A stretch of DNA of 64,000 nucleotides from Bin94 sp965215535 (GTDB lineage Bacteria > Gemmatimonadota > Gemmatimonadetes > Longimicrobiales > Gaopeijiaceae), in NCBI GenBank assembly GCA_965215535.1, contig OZ244063.1:1054001-1118000 (forward strand), written 5' to 3'. Of this stretch, positions 1-8,610 are shown in pieces; within the stretch, counting starts at the first letter, position 1, and every line of letters begins with the position of its first letter. The notes beneath the pieces were generated by a model that had not been told where the DNA came from, ran no database searches, and was given only the letters and a program-made list of their open reading frames with translations. The translations under genes were made by a program, and so were the position numbers.

Positions 1-12
1 AATCCGGAAGAG

Positions 13-612
13 TCATTCCGCTTCCGACAGTCTCTTGTCCCTGGCCCGCTTCCGCACCTGCCGCACCACCACCACGGCAATGGCGGCCTTGGCCGCAGCG
101 CCCGCCAGGAAGGGTTGCACCGCCCCTGCGAAGAGCGCGCCCCCTGAGAGATCGGTCACCACCGAGAGCCATCCCGCACCCATCAGGAAGATGACCGTGG
201 TTGCGATCGTCATGGCCAGAGAGAGGCGCACCAATCCGCCCTGCCGGCCGGCGATCCCCCCTGCGAGCGCCGCCGCCAGCGGGAAGGCCATCAGATAGCC
301 GCCCGTGGGCCCCAGAAGCCAGGGAAATCCGGCGGCACCGGCTGCGAAGATGGGAACACCCGCGATGCCGAGCCCCAGATAGAGGAGCTGCGAGGATGCA
401 CCCGCCACCGGACCGAGAAGTCCGCCCGCCAGGAGCACGAAGAGGGTCTGCAGAGTCATCGGGACCGGAGTGAAGCCCAGCGGCACCGCAATCTGTGCGC
501 CCAACGCCGTCAGCAGCGCCAGGAGCGCGACCCCGAGGGTGGTGGCGAGCGCGCGTCTCCCGGTCGAAGATGCGATGAATCCTGCGGTCGGAGCGTCCAG
601 TTGTATCAGCAT
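13..612 (-). CDS. bioY: Biotin transporter substrate-binding subunit BioY
   Basis: A 199-residue very hydrophobic protein with about six membrane segments. It matches the BioY S-component that captures biotin and works alone or with an ECF energising module. The family-typical loops are seen: PMTLQTLFVLLAG after the first helices and LLGPTGGYLMAFPLA in the middle. The ATG start gives the normal family length. No ecfA or ecfT gene is beside it in the window. It lies 68 bp downstream of a thiolase on the same strand. Biotin supply fits the accB/accC genes further right. Family assignment is firm; the specific substrate is inferred from the family. Confidence 0.93.
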   Translation of the reverse strand: MLIQLDAPTAGFIASSTGRRALATTLGVALLALLTALGAQIAVPLGFTPVPMTLQTLFVLLAGGLLGPVAGASSQLLYLGLGIAGVPIFAAGAAGFPWLLGPTGGYLMAFPLAAALAGGIAGRQGGLVRLSLAMTIATTVIFLMGAGWLSVVTDLSGGALFAGAVQPFLAGAAAKAAIAVVVVRQVRKRARDKRLSEAE

Positions 613-680
613 CGGTTTGTTTTTCCTGGGCGTAAGGCTGTGGGTGTCGGCGGGGGGGCGTTCGGGCAGGAACTCCGGAG

Positions 681-1907
681 CTAGTTGCGGTGAATGCTCA
701 TGGCGACTGCATTGCCGCCGCCCAGACAGAGGGTGGCCAGGCCGGAGGCGGCGTCGCGCTGTTCCATGGCAGCCAGAAGAGTGACGAGGATGCGGGCGCC
801 CGAGGCGCCGATCGGGTGACCGAGTGCCACCGCTCCGCCATTGACATTTACGCGATCAGGATTGATATCGAGTTCGCGCATGTCTGCGATGACCTGGACC
901 GCAAAGGCTTCATTCACCTCGCAGAGATCGTAGTCGTCGATTGCGGTTCCCGCCCGCTCCATGAGTCTGCGCACCGCAACCACAGGTGCAAAGAAGAGGT
1001 CGCGCGGCTCTGTTCCACCCGCTGCCGAGGCTCCGATCGTGGCCTGCCACGCCAGCCCGTGGGCCTCGGCGTATTCCTGGCTGGCCACCACGACCGCCGC
1101 CGCCCCATCGTTGAGACCCGGCGCATTTCCCGCAGTGACCACGTGGGTGTCGATTTCGGGGGGAGCATCGCTGACAAAGGCCGGCCGCAGGCGTCCCAGA
1201 AGCTCCAGAGAGGTTTCGGGACGAGGGCTTTCGTCGGAACGGACCACCACCTGCGGACCACGCCGGGATTCGATCGGAACCGGCACGATCTCGGCAGCGA
1301 AGCGCCCTGCTGAGGCCGCCACAACCGCCTTGCGATGCGAATCGAGGGCAAAGGCGTCGGCCGCTGCGCGCGTCACCCCGGCACGCGCCGCCGTGTACTC
1401 TGCATGTCCCCCCATATGACACTGCCCGAAGGAGCACCAGAGTCCATCGTGGATCAGGCCGTCCTGCAGGGTACGATCGCCGAACTTTACGCCGCCCCGC
1501 AGTCCGCGCATGTAATAGGGGACATTGGACATCGATTCGAAGCCGCCGGCAACCACCAGACGGGCCTCGCCCGCGCGGATCGCCTGGGCCGCAAGCATGA
1601 CCGCCTTTAGACCCGATCCGCAGACCTTGTTGATGGTGAGGGCCGGGACCGAGGGGGGAACGCCGCCGCGAATGGCCGCCTGCCGGGCCGGAGCCTGCCC
1701 GGAGCCCGCGCTGACCACATTTCCCATGATGACTTCATCCACGGCCGCAGCGTCGATTCCACTGCGCGCCACCGCTTCGCGGATCGCCACGGCGCCCAGA
1801 TCGGGGCCGGAGAGTGGAGCCAATCCGCCCCGAAAGCGTCCAATCGGAGTACGCGCGCTGTTGAGGATGACCGGGGTTGTGGCCGCCTTGCCCACGGGCG
1901 TCTCCAT
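681..1907 (-). CDS. Acetyl-CoA C-acetyltransferase (thiolase)
   Basis: A 408-residue cytosolic thiolase that condenses or cleaves acetoacetyl-CoA and related 3-ketoacyl-CoAs. The nucleophilic cysteine is Cys96 in NKVCGSGLKAV. The C-terminal catalytic signatures GHPIGASGAR (His) and CLGGGNAVA (Cys) are both intact. Length is normal for biosynthetic or degradative thiolases. The start ATG fits the family N-terminus, where VILNSARTPIGRFRGGL begins the first domain. The sequence alone does not separate an acetoacetyl-CoA thiolase from a longer-chain 3-ketoacyl-CoA thiolase, so no symbol is given. It lies between bioY and a 214-bp gap. Confidence 0.93.
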   Translation of the reverse strand: METPVGKAATTPVILNSARTPIGRFRGGLAPLSGPDLGAVAIREAVARSGIDAAAVDEVIMGNVVSAGSGQAPARQAAIRGGVPPSVPALTINKVCGSGLKAVMLAAQAIRAGEARLVVAGGFESMSNVPYYMRGLRGGVKFGDRTLQDGLIHDGLWCSFGQCHMGGHAEYTAARAGVTRAAADAFALDSHRKAVVAASAGRFAAEIVPVPIESRRGPQVVVRSDESPRPETSLELLGRLRPAFVSDAPPEIDTHVVTAGNAPGLNDGAAAVVVASQEYAEAHGLAWQATIGASAAGGTEPRDLFFAPVVAVRRLMERAGTAIDDYDLCEVNEAFAVQVIADMRELDINPDRVNVNGGAVALGHPIGASGARILVTLLAAMEQRDAASGLATLCLGGGNAVAMSIHRN

Positions 1908-2121
1908 ATCAGGGGATGATCGGTAGAGTGCGGGGTGAGAAATCGGATGTGCGGAGCCGCCGCGTCGCGCACCGCAGGGGAATTATACCGAAGAGCGCGA
2001 GTTCGGGGGTAGCCTTGGGGGAACGAAGCTGTCGTACCGTAGTGGAGATGTGCGGTTCCATCCGGGCTGGAGATCTCCGCCTCCGGCGCCGGGGAGGGGT
2101 GTGGGCGGGAGGCGTGCGGCA

Positions 2122-2967
2122 TTACCTGCGGACCGAAGGGACGGCCCGGCGCGGGGGACGGTAGCGCCTGAGGGCGTGCAGATCGGCGATTCCAAGGGCT
2201 TCGGCGCGATCGATCAGACGCAGCAGAACCCGGGCGGTGGCCAGCGCATCGCCGGCAGCCCGGTGACGCGCATGAATCGGAATGTCGAAGTGGTCGGCAA
2301 CGGCATCCAGGTTGCGGTAGCGCAGCTCGGGAACCAGGCGACGGGCCAGACTGACCGTGCAGAGGCGCGGAAGTGGGGGAATCTCTCCAAGTGCATCGCC
2401 GAGTTCGGCCCGCACCCACTCCCAGTCGAAGGCTGCGTTGTGCGCGACAAAGACCCGGCCCGTCAGGCGGTCGAGGAGCTCCTCTGCCACCTCGTCGAAG
2501 GTCGGCGCTTCGGCCAGCATCGCGTCGCTGATCCCGGTCAGGCGTGCCGTCGCGAGGTGCAGGCGTCGCCCCGGATTCAGCAGCGTCTGGAAGGTGTCGG
2601 TCACCTGCCCTCCGCGCACCTCCACCACGGCAATCTCGGTCATGCGGTGGCCCCCTTCGCGCGCGCCGCCCGTAGTCTCGACATCGACGACCGCATAGAC
2701 CAGACGCGACAGAGACGTGCCTGGGAGACGCGATCCACCCTGCACTCGCCAAACTCCTTCACCATCCACCTGAAAGCGCGGATCGCCGCCCAGAAGTGCA
2801 GAGATCGCCGCCGCGGCCGCCGCCGGATTCCCCTCCAGCCCCAAAAGTCGGCGCGCCAGCTCCACCGCCGGCAACGGCCCCCGCTTCAGCCGCCTCCACG
2901 CCTCCTGCAGAAGGGAGCGATCCTCGGGGGGCAGAGTCACCGCGCCACTGCGGCCTTTGCCACCCAC
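2122..2967 (-). CDS. DnaQ-type 3'-5' exonuclease (DEDDh)
   Basis: 281 residues. The C-terminal two thirds form an RNase-T/DnaQ exonuclease domain with all DEDDh residues: D and E in VVDVETTG near residue 95, D in AHNAAFD, and H and D in HRAAGDAL. The N-terminal 85 residues resemble a small winged-helix segment seen in stand-alone exonucleases of this class. It probably trims 3' ends of DNA (repair or proofreading); it could instead be a DinG-type or PolC-like nuclease. The start is GTG placed immediately after the rex stop (TAG then GTG), so it is read as the next gene of the rex operon. A downstream start is possible. Confidence 0.85.
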   Translation of the reverse strand: MGGKGRSGAVTLPPEDRSLLQEAWRRLKRGPLPAVELARRLLGLEGNPAAAAAAISALLGGDPRFQVDGEGVWRVQGGSRLPGTSLSRLVYAVVDVETTGGAREGGHRMTEIAVVEVRGGQVTDTFQTLLNPGRRLHLATARLTGISDAMLAEAPTFDEVAEELLDRLTGRVFVAHNAAFDWEWVRAELGDALGEIPPLPRLCTVSLARRLVPELRYRNLDAVADHFDIPIHARHRAAGDALATARVLLRLIDRAEALGIADLHALRRYRPPRRAVPSVRR

Positions 2968-3660
2968 CTACGCCCCGGGCCCATCTTCGGCTGTGGGGCG
3001 CCGCGCGCCGCGCAGGGGCAGGCGATCCTTGGCCAGGGCGTGCGAAAGGCTTTCGAGCTCTGCCAGCATGGAGACGTTGCGGAGCGCCACCCCCGCGGGC
3101 ACGCGCAACGGAACGGGCGCATAGTTGAGCACCGCGCGCACCCCGGCCGCCACGACCCGCTCCACCAGACGCTGCGCCACCCCGGCCGGAACCGCCAGAA
3201 TCGCCAGATCGGTGCGGTCGGCGATCAGGGCGTCTTCCAGCCTCTCCTCACTGCAGATGAGCACGTCGCCCAGGCGCTGTCCGATCTTGCCGGGATCGGC
3301 GTCGAGCACGGTAGTGATGCGGAAGCCGCGCTGGCGGAAGGGTTCGTAGCGAAAGAGAGCCGTCCCGATGCGGCCCGCGCCCAGGAGCGCCACCCGCCAA
3401 CGGCTCTCCAGCCCCAGGGTGCGGCGCAGAACGACCGTCAGGGCGGGTACCGAGTAGCCGAGCCCGCGCTTGCCGAACGACCCCAGGTGGGAGAGATCCT
3501 TGCGCACCTGTGCAGCGGTGGTGCCGACGCCCGCAGCCAGGAGGCCGCTCGGAACATGGCCGCCCCTGGCGGGCGGCAGCGTCTCGAGGTGGCTCAGGTA
3601 GAGCGAGAAGCGCCGGATCGTGGCCTCGGGGATGCGTGCGCCAGGTGCCGTGGCGGTCAT
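2968..3660 (-). CDS. rex: Redox-sensing transcriptional repressor Rex
   Basis: 230 residues from the ATG at 3660; the open frame extends further upstream, but that part overlaps rsmA and has no Rex similarity. The N-terminal winged helix carries the Rex recognition segment VRKDLSHLGSFGKRGLGY. The Rossmann domain has LLGAGRIGTAL for NADH/NAD binding, and the C-terminal domain-swapping helix is present. Rex represses respiratory and fermentative genes when NADH is low and releases DNA when NADH rises. It lies 46 bp downstream of rsmA and abuts the exonuclease gene. The promoter targets cannot be read from the window. Confidence 0.93.
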   Translation of the reverse strand: MTATAPGARIPEATIRRFSLYLSHLETLPPARGGHVPSGLLAAGVGTTAAQVRKDLSHLGSFGKRGLGYSVPALTVVLRRTLGLESRWRVALLGAGRIGTALFRYEPFRQRGFRITTVLDADPGKIGQRLGDVLICSEERLEDALIADRTDLAILAVPAGVAQRLVERVVAAGVRAVLNYAPVPLRVPAGVALRNVSMLAELESLSHALAKDRLPLRGARRPTAEDGPGA

Positions 3661-3706
3661 GGTCGCGGTCGGTGGCGCATGCCGCCCGGAAGGGTTCCGG
3701 GAGCCG

Positions 3707-4531
3707 TCAGTCGCCATCGCTTGCCGCAGCCCGGGCGAGCGCCACAAAGTCCTGCACCGAAAGCTGCTCCGGCCGCAGGGAATGCGAGAGGCCGCGCGCG
3801 GCGAGGGCGGCCAGAACCGGTCGGGCCACACTGCGAAGATCGGGATGGCGGCGCACGATTGTGCCCAACTGCTTGCGGCGCCAACCGAAGGCGGCCCGGG
3901 TCAGGGTGCGGATGCGCGTGGCCTCGGCAGCCGTGAGGGGGGGCGGCGCGTGGGGAGTGATTCGGAGTGTGACCGATTCGACCCGGGGCACCGGACGAAA
4001 GGCGGTGCGGGGGATCCCAAAGAGGCGCGTGGCGCATGCATGAACCCTGACGCCGACCGAGAGCGCCCCGTAGCTGCGATTGCCGGGTTCGGCCAGGATG
4101 CGATCGGCGACCTCGGCCTGGAGGGTCAGCACGATATCGGCCGGCAGGGGGGGGCGCAGAAGGTGGAAGAGGATGGGGGTGGTGATGTTGTAGGGGATAT
4201 TGCCCACCACCCGGGTGCGCGACCAGGCGGGGATGAGCGCGGGGAGCTCGGTGGCCAGGATGTCGCCCTGCGCGATGGCGACACGGGGAGTGTCGGCGTA
4301 GCGCACGGTCAGCGCCGCCGCCAGGGCGTCGTCGAGCTCGATTGCGGTGATGTGGGCTCCGGTGGCAACCAGGTGATCGGTGAGCGCGCCTCGCCCGGGA
4401 CCGATCTCGAGGATGCTGTCGCCGGGACCGGCTCCCACCGCCGCCACAATGCGGCGCTGCAGAGCGGGATCGACCAGGAAGTTCTGCCCGAGCGACCGCT
4501 TCGCCATCCGGGGGCGGAGGCGCCGCGTCAT
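3707..4531 (-). CDS. rsmA: 16S rRNA dimethyladenosine transferase RsmA (KsgA)
   Basis: A 274-residue SAM-dependent enzyme that dimethylates two adjacent adenines in helix 45 of 16S rRNA during 30S maturation. Seen: the family start KRSLGQNFLVDP, SAM motif LEIGPGRGALT, acidic motif AIELDD, catalytic GNIPYNITTP (NxPY type) and the helical C-terminal rRNA-binding domain. The ATG overlaps the stop of the STAS gene in an ATGA, which fixes the start and suggests translational coupling. Length is normal. Confidence 0.96.
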   Translation of the reverse strand: MTRRLRPRMAKRSLGQNFLVDPALQRRIVAAVGAGPGDSILEIGPGRGALTDHLVATGAHITAIELDDALAAALTVRYADTPRVAIAQGDILATELPALIPAWSRTRVVGNIPYNITTPILFHLLRPPLPADIVLTLQAEVADRILAEPGNRSYGALSVGVRVHACATRLFGIPRTAFRPVPRVESVTLRITPHAPPPLTAAEATRIRTLTRAAFGWRRKQLGTIVRRHPDLRSVARPVLAALAARGLSHSLRPEQLSVQDFVALARAAASDGD

Positions 4532-4884
4532 GGATCATCTTCCCCCTTCCCCACTTCCACCGCAGCGATCGCCTCTGCGACTGTGGCGAAGGCCGCGAGC
4601 CGCGCATCGAGCCGGGTCAGCGCAAGGAGACGGCGCAGTGCCCGTCCCGGCGCAGCCAGAGCCAGGGCGCGACCCTCGGTGTGCAGACGCCCGGCCAGAT
4701 CGACAAGGGTGGCAACGCCCACTGCATCGATGTATTCGGCGTGGGTCAGATCGATCACCACCGGCCCCGGCCCGCTCTTCGCCACACGTCGCTCCAGGTC
4801 GCCGCGACTGCCGACCAGGACCGGTCCCTCAACCGCGATCACGACCGTCGCGCGCACCCTGAACCCCCGAGGTCGGCGCCGCAC
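4528..4884 (-). CDS. STAS-domain protein lacking the phospho-acceptor serine
   Basis: 118 residues with the beta-alpha layout of anti-sigma-factor antagonists (SpoIIAA/STAS). In that family a conserved Ser in a D-S-S-G motif is phosphorylated by an anti-sigma kinase. Here the motif reads IDAVGVATL (Asp53, Ala54, Val55, Gly56), so no Ser or Thr is available at that site. It may therefore act as a constitutive or structural STAS module. It is encoded between coaD and rsmA with an ATGA overlap to rsmA, and no kinase or sigma factor is adjacent. The start is GTG; a start a few codons later is possible. Fold is fairly sure, role unknown. Confidence 0.75.
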   Translation of the reverse strand: MRRRPRGFRVRATVVIAVEGPVLVGSRGDLERRVAKSGPGPVVIDLTHAEYIDAVGVATLVDLAGRLHTEGRALALAAPGRALRRLLALTRLDARLAAFATVAEAIAAVEVGKGEDDP

Positions 4885-4994
4885 CGGCGCTGGACGCTGC
4901 GTCCGGAATCTTCCATGGACGGTCCTGTCCTTCGGCGCATACTGTCCGCCCGGCGCTCACCGCCCGGTCCGCGCTCGCTCCAATCCACGGGCCG

Positions 4995-5492
4995 TCAGCC
5001 GAAGCGCTTCCGCAGCCGCGCGCGCACCTCCGGCGACACGAACTTCCCGACCTCTCCGCCGAGCGACGCCACCTCGCGCACGAGCGAGGCCGAGAGGAAG
5101 GAGAAGGAGACGTCGGGAGCCAGGAAGACCGTCTCGACATCCTGCGAGAGTCCGCGGTTCATCTGGGCCATCTGGAACTCGTACTCGAAGTCCGAGACGG
5201 CGCGCAGACCCCGCACGACAAAGCGGGCCCCCTTTTCGCGCGCGAAGTCCACCAGGAGACCGTCGAAGGAGACGCATTCGATGCGGGATTCGTCGGCGAA
5301 GACCGCGCGCAGCATCTCCAGGCGTTCGGCCACATCGAAGAGGTGACGCCGGGAGTGCGACGACGAATGGGCGACGGCCACGATCAGACGATCGCAAACC
5401 CGCAGCGTGCGCCGGGCCACATCTTCGTGTCCGAGGGTGACGGGGTCGAAGGAACCGGGGTAGACAGCCACAATCGGGTGGAATCGGGTCAT
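4995..5492 (-). CDS. coaD: Pantetheine-phosphate adenylyltransferase CoaD
   Basis: 165 residues. Catalyses the penultimate step of coenzyme A synthesis, from 4'-phosphopantetheine and ATP to dephospho-CoA. Nucleotidyl-transferase signatures are present: YPGSFDPVTLGHEDV at the N-terminus with the T/HxGH motif, VVRGLRAVSDFEYE in the middle, and SFLSASLVREVA in place of the more usual ISSSxVRE loop. The ATG overlaps the rsmD stop (ATGA). The rsmD-coaD pairing is very common in bacteria and supports both calls. Confidence 0.95.
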   Translation of the reverse strand: MTRFHPIVAVYPGSFDPVTLGHEDVARRTLRVCDRLIVAVAHSSSHSRRHLFDVAERLEMLRAVFADESRIECVSFDGLLVDFAREKGARFVVRGLRAVSDFEYEFQMAQMNRGLSQDVETVFLAPDVSFSFLSASLVREVASLGGEVGKFVSPEVRARLRKRFG

Positions 5493-6028
5493 GCATCGCC
5501 TCCTCTGGGGACGATCCGGGTCAGGAGGGTGTCGCCGTAGCGCCGCTGTTCGCCGACAAACTCTGCGGGAAGCTCCTCTCGGCGGTCGTGCTCGATCCAG
5601 AGCTCGCGGGCAAGGGGCCTCTGCCTGTGAATGGCGGCCATGCGCACCGCGAAGCCGCGCAGGTACGGGGGGTCCGCCAGAGCAATATCGCAGGAAGGGG
5701 TTGCAGGCGCGCCCCGCAGCCAGGCAAGGGCGTCGGCGGCGATGACGGTGACGCGGGAAGCCGCCCCAAGGATGGCAATGTTGTGCTCGAGGATGCGGAG
5801 AGAACGGCGGCTGCGTTCGACGAAGGTGGCGTGAAGGGCGCCCCGGCTGAGCGCCTCCAGACCCAGCGCCCCCGACCCGGCGAAGAGGTCGGCGATGCGG
5901 GCGCCGGGCAGACGCGGGCTCAGAATCGACATCCAGGCTTCGCGAATGCGGTCGGTCGTGGGACGCGCGCCCCGCCCGGAGATGGCCTTCAGTCTGCGGC
6001 TCTTCCAGTGGCCTGCGATGATGCGCAC
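5489..6028 (-). CDS. rsmD: 16S rRNA (guanine966-N2)-methyltransferase RsmD
   Basis: A 179-residue class I methyltransferase. It begins MRIIAGHWKSRRL as RsmD proteins do. The SAM-binding loop is DLFAGSGALGLEALSRG and the catalytic motif is ADPPY (DPPY type). It methylates G966 of 16S rRNA in the assembled 30S head. Overlaps coaD by 4 bp and follows recJ by about 30 bp in the same operon. Confidence 0.94.
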   Translation of the reverse strand: MRIIAGHWKSRRLKAISGRGARPTTDRIREAWMSILSPRLPGARIADLFAGSGALGLEALSRGALHATFVERSRRSLRILEHNIAILGAASRVTVIAADALAWLRGAPATPSCDIALADPPYLRGFAVRMAAIHRQRPLARELWIEHDRREELPAEFVGEQRRYGDTLLTRIVPRGGDA

Positions 6029-6060
6029 GGAGGACTCGGGGGTTGAATCGGGAGGGGAGG

Positions 6061-7842
6061 TCAGCCGGAGGGTCTGAGATCAAGCACCCTGGCCTCAAGG
6101 GTGGTCTTGCCCTGAAAGTGATTTTCGACCAGCCGAAAGGCAGCGTCCAGGGGAGGAAGGCGCGCACTTCTCCAGGGATCGGCGCCCTGCGGGGCCGGGT
6201 CTCCCCCCAGCGCCTCGGGCGTCAGTGCTTCTGCAAGGCCAAAGGCAATCCCCGGCAGCAAGGTCTTCTCCTGAACCAGGGAAAGGCGGAGATGGCGCTC
6301 GCCAACGGTGCGGGTATTGGCGAGTTCGACGCCGCGCGCAAGGAAGATCGCTTCGGGGTTGCCGCGACCGCAGGGACCGAAATAGCGGAGGAGTGCATGG
6401 AGGCTTGAGTCGGCCTCGGCAAGGTCGATCTCGATGTCGATGTGCAGCTCGGGGCCGGGGTCGGCGCCGCCCAGGAGATCGCGCACCGAACGGGTCAGCG
6501 CAGAGCGAAAGGCGGGCAGACAGGTGCGTGCGATATCCAGCCCCGCCGCCTGGTGGTGTCCGCCGAAGCGCAGCAGATGTTTGCGGCAGCGGCCGATGGC
6601 TGCATGAATGTCGAGCGCCGGCACCGAGCGCGCACTTCCCCTTCCCCTCTCCCCGTCGAGCGCCACCACCACCACTGGTCGGCCCAACCGTTCGACCAGA
6701 CGCGACGCCACGATCCCGATCACCCCCGGGTGCCACCCCTCCCCGGCCACCACCGCCACCGGATCCTGCCCCTCGTCGGCGGCCAGCGTTGCAAAGGCCT
6801 CTTCGGCGACCCGCGCCTCCTCCTCGCGACGATTCACATTGTTGTCCTCCAGGATGTCGGCCAGTCGCGCGGCCTCGTCGGCATCGTCGGTCAGGAGGAG
6901 CTGCAGCGCAGCGGTCGCATCGCCCACCCGCCCTGCCGCATTGATCCGCGGCGCGATGCGAAAGGCCACGGCCTGCGAATCGAGCGGCTGGCCATCCTCG
7001 ATTCCCGCCTTCCGCAGCAGCGCCCGCAGCCCGACATGCTCGGTGTGTTGCGCCACCCGCAACCCGTAGCGCGCCAAAATCCGGTTTTCGCCCACCAGGG
7101 GCACCTGATCGGCGATCGTGGCCAGCGCCACCAGATCCAGATAGCGCCACGACTCCTCTTCGGGCCGCTCGCAGAGGCGCGCCAGCTCCTGACCGATCCG
7201 CCAGGCGACCCCCGCACCGCAGAGGTGCCGGTTGGGGTAGGAGCACCCCGGCTGCATCGGGTTGACCACGGCGAAGGCGGGGGGCAGGGTGGAGCCGGGC
7301 TGATGATGGTCGGTGACGATGACGGTCATTCCCTGCGCCTGCGCCTGCTCGACCGCCTCGTGGGCCACGATCCCGCAATCGACGGTCACCAGGAGGCCTG
7401 CGCCCCGTTTGGCCGCCCGCTTCACGCCGGTGGCCGAGAGATCGTAGCCATCGCGAATCCGGCTGGGGACGATTGCCTCGGCGCGACCGCCCAGATCGCG
7501 AATCCAGCGGGTGAGGAGGGCGTTGGCAGCGATGCCATCGACATCGTAGTCGCCGTGCACCACAATGACTTCGCCATCCCGGACGGCCTGCTCGATGCGC
7601 CGGGCCGTCGCCGCAATCCCCTTCAGCAGGGAAGGATCGTGGAGATCGGCCAGGAGGGGACGCAGAAAGGAGCGCGCAGCCGCGGGATCGGCATGGCCGC
7701 GCGTGGCGAGGAGGCGGCAGAGCGGAGGGGGGAGTTTCAACTCTTCGCCGAGGCGCCGAACCGCAGCGCCGTCGGGGGCGGGCGCCACCGTCCAGAGGGG
7801 ACGCGGCGGCGGTCCCGGACCCTCGCGCGGGGCCGCGCTCAT
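6061..7842 (-). CDS. recJ: Single-stranded-DNA-specific exonuclease RecJ
   Basis: A 593-residue DHH-family 5'-3' ssDNA exonuclease used in recombination and mismatch repair. Metal-binding motifs are complete: VVHGDYDVDGI, TVDCGI, VTDHHQ in the DHH domain, and RFGGHHQAAG in the DHHA1 domain. A C-terminal OB fold follows. Length is normal. The ATG overlaps the stop of the zinc ribbon protein gene (ATGA), which fixes the start. Confidence 0.96.
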   Translation of the reverse strand: MSAAPREGPGPPPRPLWTVAPAPDGAAVRRLGEELKLPPPLCRLLATRGHADPAAARSFLRPLLADLHDPSLLKGIAATARRIEQAVRDGEVIVVHGDYDVDGIAANALLTRWIRDLGGRAEAIVPSRIRDGYDLSATGVKRAAKRGAGLLVTVDCGIVAHEAVEQAQAQGMTVIVTDHHQPGSTLPPAFAVVNPMQPGCSYPNRHLCGAGVAWRIGQELARLCERPEEESWRYLDLVALATIADQVPLVGENRILARYGLRVAQHTEHVGLRALLRKAGIEDGQPLDSQAVAFRIAPRINAAGRVGDATAALQLLLTDDADEAARLADILEDNNVNRREEEARVAEEAFATLAADEGQDPVAVVAGEGWHPGVIGIVASRLVERLGRPVVVVALDGERGRGSARSVPALDIHAAIGRCRKHLLRFGGHHQAAGLDIARTCLPAFRSALTRSVRDLLGGADPGPELHIDIEIDLAEADSSLHALLRYFGPCGRGNPEAIFLARGVELANTRTVGERHLRLSLVQEKTLLPGIAFGLAEALTPEALGGDPAPQGADPWRSARLPPLDAAFRLVENHFQGKTTLEARVLDLRPSG

Positions 7843-8594
7843 GAGACTTCCGCCGATTCCTCCGGTGAGGGGTCCGTCAGCGAGAGCGGCACTGTGACGA
7901 TCACCCCGCAGGCCTCGCAGCGCACCAGCGGCGACTTGGTACGAATCTCGTTCTGAAGCTGGAGAGGAATCCGCGAAAAGCAGGCGCCACAGGCCCCGTT
8001 TTCGGTCATGCGGGTCACCACAACGGGGCGGCCACTGCGGGCCAGGGAATTGTAGATCGCAAGGACCGGGGGATTGATCTCGGCGGCAAAGCGTTCGCGC
8101 GACTCCTCCAGCGCGGCCAGCTCCGCACGCGCCTCTTCCTCCTGTCTTGCGATCGAGGTCCGCTCCGATTCCACCGCAGCGCGGGCCTCGTCCAGCTCCA
8201 GCCGGTGCGTCTCCAGGCGATCCTCGAATTTGGCAACCTGATCGAGGAGGCTCAGAACATCGAGCTCCTCGCGTTCCAGCGCCCGGTTGACCAGTCCCAG
8301 CTCGGCCTGCACCGCCGCCTCCTGGCGCAGGGTCCGCACCTCGCGATCCTTCAGGCGCTGCACGCGCAGACGCTTTTCCTCGGCCGAGAGGCGCATTCGC
8401 CTCTCTTCAAGGTGAAGGTCGCGCACCCGCTCGGTCGTCACCTCGACCTCCTTCTCCAGCCGGCGCACCGGCTCTTCCACCGCAGCGATCATGGGGCTGT
8501 AGGACTCGACCCGCTCCCTGGTTGCCCGAATCCGCTCATCGATGGTCTGAAGCTCCAGCAACCGGCCGGATATCTGATCCATGTCCGCCGTCAC
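7839..8594 (-). CDS. Coiled-coil protein with C-terminal C4 zinc ribbon
   Basis: 251 residues. About residues 15-175 form a long charged coiled coil rich in Glu and Arg. The C-terminus holds a zinc ribbon with two CxxC pairs, GACGACF and RCEACG. This is the architecture of the bacterial C4-type zinc-ribbon family often annotated near dnaG or rpoD; the molecular role is not settled. It sits between recJ (ATGA overlap) and dnaG (16-bp gap). The start chosen is GTG at 8594; an ATG four codons downstream is equally possible. Confidence 0.85.
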   Translation of the reverse strand: MTADMDQISGRLLELQTIDERIRATRERVESYSPMIAAVEEPVRRLEKEVEVTTERVRDLHLEERRMRLSAEEKRLRVQRLKDREVRTLRQEAAVQAELGLVNRALEREELDVLSLLDQVAKFEDRLETHRLELDEARAAVESERTSIARQEEEARAELAALEESRERFAAEINPPVLAIYNSLARSGRPVVVTRMTENGACGACFSRIPLQLQNEIRTKSPLVRCEACGVIVTVPLSLTDPSPEESAEVS

Positions 8595-8610
8595 TCGTTC
8601 TCCCTCTCCG

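Noticed and set aside
1908..2121. Gap between the exonuclease and thiolase genes examined for a riboswitch or small RNA.
   Set aside because: Only generic GC-rich inverted repeats and no recognisable aptamer core.
2050..5440. Long open frames on the plus strand opposite dnaQ-like, rex, rsmA, coaD and others (up to about 630 codons).
   Set aside because: They mirror the third-position G/C pattern of the minus-strand genes, have low-complexity Arg/Gly/Ala text and no domain similarity.
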